From the NCBI GenBank assembly GCA_023269365.1, contig JAHFTN010000070.1, forward strand, positions 1 to 8,502: a stretch of 8,502 nt of DNA, in the 5' to 3' direction. The notes below the pieces were generated by a model that saw only the letters and a program-made list of their open reading frames with translations, had not been told where the DNA came from and did not search any database. Positions 5,777 to 8,502 of this stretch are shown in pieces. Made by a program: the position numbers and the translations under genes. This stretch comes from Chlamydiota bacterium (GTDB taxonomy: Bacteria > Chlamydiota > Chlamydiia > Chlamydiales > Rhabdochlamydiaceae). Positions within the stretch are counted from its first letter, which is position 1. The number at the start of each line of letters is the position of its first letter.

Positions 5777-7222
5777 TCACTTTATAAAAATATTACCTCT
5801 CAGATGTGCCTTTTTATTGCAAGCACTTGAGACTAAATGTATTGAGACAAGACTTAAGAAACATGCAGGGATAATTGCCGGCACCTGCCAGCTGTAGATT
5901 TTATCGAGATAAGGCCACAGCGCCGCCGTAACCCCCCCGACGAAGATCCCCGCAAAGGCTCCATGGGCATGCAGATTTTTTACATACAAAGACAACAAAA
6001 CAAGGGGACCAAAGGAAGCTCCCAACCCTGACCAAGAATAGAGAACAATGTGATACACGGTGCTCAACTGTAAGTGCGCAATATAAAGGGCGATGCAAGC
6101 GATGAGAATCACTCCTCCTCTAGAGACTAGAAGGAGTTTTTTTGCCGAGGGCTGAAAGGAAGAAAATGAGCGGTAGAGATCTTCAGAGAGGTTGGACGCA
6201 ACAACGAGCAGGTGCGCTGCCATCACGTTGGTGGTGGCAGCGACAATGGCGCATAAAACAAGCCCTGCAAAGAGGGGAGGCATCGTCTTTTTTACAAGCG
6301 TTAAAATGACTTGCTGTGAATCTACTAACCCTTCAGGAAAGGTATAGATCCCGATCAATCCAACGAGGGTCGCTCCGACAAGGGCCAGCATCTGCCAGCT
6401 CATCCCCACATACTGTGCCTTTCTCATTTCGCTGCCCTCTCGAATGCCCATAAATTTTGTCAAAATATGGGGCTGCCCAAAATACCCAAGACCCCAGCTA
6501 GTCGCGATGAGAAAACTTTTCCAAAGTGTCTCCCCATTGACTTGAGGCAAAAGAGAGGTTGTCAGATTCTTAAGAGATACCGCTTCTAAAACAGGAGTAA
6601 TGCCTCCTATGCCCTGCAATAAATAGAAGGGGATGAATAGGATTACCCCCAACAAAAAAAATCCCTGGAACAGATCGACCCAAGCGACGGTGCGATAGCC
6701 CCCCAAAAGCACATAGGTAACAACGATGAGGAGCCCCAAGATAATGCCGATGGAGTAGCTGATACCGAGCAGCGATTCGACAAGAATCCCCATAGCGCAA
6801 AGGCCAGAGGAGATGTAGCAAGTAAAAAAGAGGATCGACATCAAACTCGAAATGAGTTTTAACTTTCCAGATCCTTCTGCAAATCGCTTTTCAAAATAAG
6901 AGCTCAGCGTCAAGCTCCCCAGCTGTTCTGTCAACATCCTCAAGCGAGGCGCGACAAATTGCCAATTTAAAAACATTCCCACGATGAGGCCGATCGCTGC
7001 CCATGCGGCAAAGACGCCCCCTTCAAATACAAGTGCAGGATAGCCTAAAAATAGCCATCCGCTCATGTCGCTCGCATGGGCAGAGAGCGCTGTCAGCCAA
7101 AAATTCAAAGAGCGGCTTCCTAAAATAAAATCTGCAGAGGTGTGTTGCTTTCGATAAGAGAGGCGCGTAATGCCTACGAGAAGTCCAAAGTAGCCGAGTA
7201 AAACTAAAAGCTCAATTTTCAT
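5777..7222 (-). CDS. putP: Sodium:solute symporter, PutP (proline) type
   Basis: Inner-membrane secondary transporter of the SSS family, which brings in a solute with Na+. The sequence is almost entirely hydrophobic helices, fitting the usual 13 segments, and is 481 residues long (E. coli PutP has 502). PutP-specific blocks are clear: ADFILGSRSLNFWLTALSAHASDMSGW (30-56, described only; Asp52 and Ser54 match PutP Asp55/Ser57), GGYRTVAWVDLFQG (174-187), WGLGYFGQPHILTKFM (243-258), ATTNVMAAHLLVVAS (329-343; Thr330/Thr331 sit where PutP has the Na+-site Ser/Thr), SEDLYRSF (346-353) and YSWSGLGASFGP (395-406). Proline is the likely substrate, by similarity. I chose the ATG at 7222 because it puts the first helix at the N-terminus as in PutP and forms an ATGA overlap with the Nudix stop codon. 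A longer in-frame reading from 7306 would add 28 non-hydrophobic residues and has no such support. Confidence 0.92.
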   Translation of the reverse strand: MKIELLVLLGYFGLLVGITRLSYRKQHTSADFILGSRSLNFWLTALSAHASDMSGWLFLGYPALVFEGGVFAAWAAIGLIVGMFLNWQFVAPRLRMLTEQLGSLTLSSYFEKRFAEGSGKLKLISSLMSILFFTCYISSGLCAMGILVESLLGISYSIGIILGLLIVVTYVLLGGYRTVAWVDLFQGFFLLGVILFIPFYLLQGIGGITPVLEAVSLKNLTTSLLPQVNGETLWKSFLIATSWGLGYFGQPHILTKFMGIREGSEMRKAQYVGMSWQMLALVGATLVGLIGIYTFPEGLVDSQQVILTLVKKTMPPLFAGLVLCAIVAATTNVMAAHLLVVASNLSEDLYRSFSSFQPSAKKLLLVSRGGVILIACIALYIAHLQLSTVYHIVLYSWSGLGASFGPLVLLSLYVKNLHAHGAFAGIFVGGVTAALWPYLDKIYSWQVPAIIPACFLSLVSIHLVSSACNKKAHLRGNIFIK

Positions 7223-7716
7223 GGAGCAATACCGAAGGCAATACAAAAACATTCCCTTCCTCCGGGAATCAAAGGAAGGTCTAATACCTCTGTACAATGC
7301 ACCCATTGGTAATCGATATGTTCATTGAAAGCGACCTCGAGCGCTTCTGGAATTACATCGAGATGGGATCGAAAGAGATGAAGGACAAAATCCTGGGAAG
7401 GGAACCGAATGTAGACATCGCGACAAGTCGTTAAAGAGTTTTCCTGAAAATCCAACCCTATCTCTTCTTTAAGTTCACGAATCACCGCTTGCGTTGGAGT
7501 TTCTCCCGGCTCCAGCTTCCCCCCAGGCAGGCACCAACTTTCTCCTTGAGGTTTATGCGGATTGCGAAGGAGGTACAACACCCGATTCTGACTTTCACAA
7601 AAACACCCTACCACTTCAAAGCGTGGGGAAAAATCGTCTGGGGGCTCGGTATATACCGTCTGAGAAGCGTGCACACACTCAAAAAAACAGAAGAAAAAGA
7701 GGATTAAATTTCTCAT
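7219..7716 (-). CDS. Nudix hydrolase with an N-terminal signal peptide
   Basis: Nudix enzymes hydrolyse a nucleoside diphosphate linked to another group. The Nudix box is complete at residues 66-88: G-x5-E-x7-R-E-L-x-E-E-x-G-L, with Gly66, Glu72, Arg80, Glu81, Glu84 and Glu85 all present. The core is about residues 33-165, normal for a single-domain member; the substrate cannot be told from the sequence. The unusual part is the start: MRNLILFFFCFFECVHA followed by SQ looks like a Sec signal peptide (basic n-region, hydrophobic core, V-H-A cleavage motif near residue 17). That would send the mature enzyme to the periplasm or beyond. The ATG at 7716 is chosen because it gives a compact signal peptide; a GTG at 7725 would add three residues. 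No strong Shine-Dalgarno sequence is seen. Its stop overlaps the symporter start (ATGA), so the two are probably one operon. It is divergent from the SppA-type gene. Confidence 0.9.
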   Translation of the reverse strand: MRNLILFFFCFFECVHASQTVYTEPPDDFSPRFEVVGCFCESQNRVLYLLRNPHKPQGESWCLPGGKLEPGETPTQAVIRELKEEIGLDFQENSLTTCRDVYIRFPSQDFVLHLFRSHLDVIPEALEVAFNEHIDYQWVHCTEVLDLPLIPGGRECFCIAFGIAP

Positions 7717-7754
7717 AAAGCACACATTTTTCTACCCATTCTAACTAAATGCCC

Positions 7755-7784
7755 TTGTTAAATGCACTCTTAATCCTGTAAGAT
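7755..7784 (+). promoter_or_regulatory. Candidate promoter of the SppA-type protease gene
   Basis: TTGTTA (7755-7760) and TAAGAT (7779-7784) are separated by 18 bases; each matches four of six sigma-70 consensus positions. A start near 7791 would leave a leader of about 20 bases containing the AGAAGGGG ribosome binding site. It lies in the 94-base gap between the divergent Nudix and protease genes. Confidence 0.35.
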
Positions 7785-7810
7785 GGAAAAACAAAGAAGG
7801 GGTATTGTTC

Positions 7811-8502
7811 ATGGAGTATATGAGAGAATCGATTATCGTCTCGAGCGTCAGAGTTTTTTGCAAAGCGTTTGCCGCCATTATTGGAATCGTAATTGCTCTT
7901 GTTCTTGTATTTGTTGGGTTGATGTTTTTTTCCTCTCCAGATATTACCCCCTCAAAAAGCTCGATGACCATTGCCGCAGATGCCCAAGGAAATAGGGATC
8001 TGCTTCCCGCTAGTAGCCCCGTCATTTTAAAACTCGATATCAAAGGGATTATTGGACAAGGAGACCTCACCGAAGAAAAATTCAGAAACAACCTCCTCGA
8101 TTCTCAAGAGGGGATGTTAGCGAACAACCGAGTCAAAGCGCTACTTCTCTGCATCAACACCCCTGGAGGGACTGTCGATGATGCCGATGCAATCTACCGC
8201 GCTCTTATGGATTATAAAAAGAAATACCAAGTGCCGATTTATGCGTTTGTCGATGGGCTATGTGCCTCTGGAGGGATGTACGTCGCTTCGAGTGCGGATA
8301 AAATAATGGCTACCCCTCCCAGTGTCATTGGCTCTGTCGGAGTGATCCTTGGCCCCACGTTCAATTTTTCTGGGCTCATGGAGCGCCACGGCGTTCAATC
8401 CATGACTCTTGCTCAAGGAAAAGATAAGGATATGCTCAACCCCTTCCGCCCATGGGTCCCCGGGGAAGATGCCTCTTTACGCGCTATTACTGCAGATTTA
8501 TA
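7811..8502 (+). CDS. sppA: SppA/SohB-type membrane serine protease (S49 family), N-terminal part
   Basis: Membrane-bound serine protease of the signal peptide peptidase family, which degrades leftover signal peptides and other membrane-associated peptides. The first 230 codons are present and the frame is open to the window edge, so the C-terminus is missing. A single membrane segment lies at about 17-41, leaving the catalytic domain outside the cytoplasm. The domain is typical: LLLCINTPGGTVDDADAIY (111-129), VDGLCASGGMYVASSADK (147-164) with the predicted nucleophile Ser153, the conserved GSVGVILGP (174-182), and GKDKDMLNPFRP (203-214), where Lys206 is the probable base. The Ser-Lys distance of 53 is close to the 52 I recall for Bacillus SppA. 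The start is well supported by AGAAGGGG at 7795-7802, about 8 bases before the ATG. It corresponds to the gene called sohB (CT494) in C. trachomatis, which there lies on the other side of dnaB. Confidence 0.9.
   Translation, partial: MEYMRESIIVSSVRVFCKAFAAIIGIVIALVLVFVGLMFFSSPDITPSKSSMTIAADAQGNRDLLPASSPVILKLDIKGIIGQGDLTEEKFRNNLLDSQEGMLANNRVKALLLCINTPGGTVDDADAIYRALMDYKKKYQVPIYAFVDGLCASGGMYVASSADKIMATPPSVIGSVGVILGPTFNFSGLMERHGVQSMTLAQGKDKDMLNPFRPWVPGEDASLRAITADL

Noticed and set aside
7223..7306. 28-residue N-terminal extension of the symporter
   Set aside because: It overlaps the Nudix C-terminus in another frame, is not hydrophobic, and is absent in PutP; the ATG at 7222 gives the standard N-terminus.
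7489..7718. Plus-strand frames of 72 and 74 codons across the Nudix gene
   Set aside because: They are opposite an intact Nudix box and show no recognisable features.
7741..8091. 116-codon minus-strand reading frame opposite the SppA-type gene
   Set aside because: It is the complement of the SppA-type coding sequence, which has clear family motifs, a membrane segment and a ribosome binding site; the minus-strand product resembles nothing.

Overview
The window looks like the chromosome of a member of the phylum Chlamydiae, most likely an amoeba-associated (Parachlamydia/Simkania/Waddlia-like) lineage. The main reason is the run dnaB, mnmG (gidA), lplA in one orientation, which I recall as a neighbourhood of Chlamydia trachomatis (CT497 to CT499), together with an SppA/SohB-type protease (CT494 sohB in that species). 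The assignment rests on gene order and protein resemblance read by eye, not on a search.

Left part (1-4489), plus strand. A broken remnant of a GxxExxY (PDDEXK_3) gene lies on the minus strand at 1-162. Then come replicative helicase dnaB, a weak terminator-like hairpin, and a tiny 28-residue very basic gene that resembles the AURKAIP1/COX24 (mS38/bS22) small-subunit ribosomal protein family. A perfect 17-bp hairpin follows, then mnmG and lplA, which overlap by 4 bases. This part carries housekeeping functions: replication, ribosome, tRNA wobble modification and lipoylation.

Right part (4449-7716), minus strand. This block looks accessory. Read in its own direction it holds a Nudix hydrolase with an apparent signal peptide, a PutP-type sodium:solute symporter coupled to it by a 4-base overlap, and an AT-richer 425-residue protein. 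By motif and spacing the last is a YopT/AvrPphB-like (peptidase C58) cysteine protease. It is the most interesting gene here: a plausible secreted effector that cleaves host proteins. Its last codons overlap the end of lplA tail to tail.

Far right (7811 to the edge), plus strand. The first 230 codons of an SppA/SohB-type membrane serine protease are present and run off the window. Its start region is divergent from the Nudix gene.

No tRNA, rRNA, insertion sequence, CRISPR array or integrase was seen. There is no gene-free stretch longer than 300 bases.
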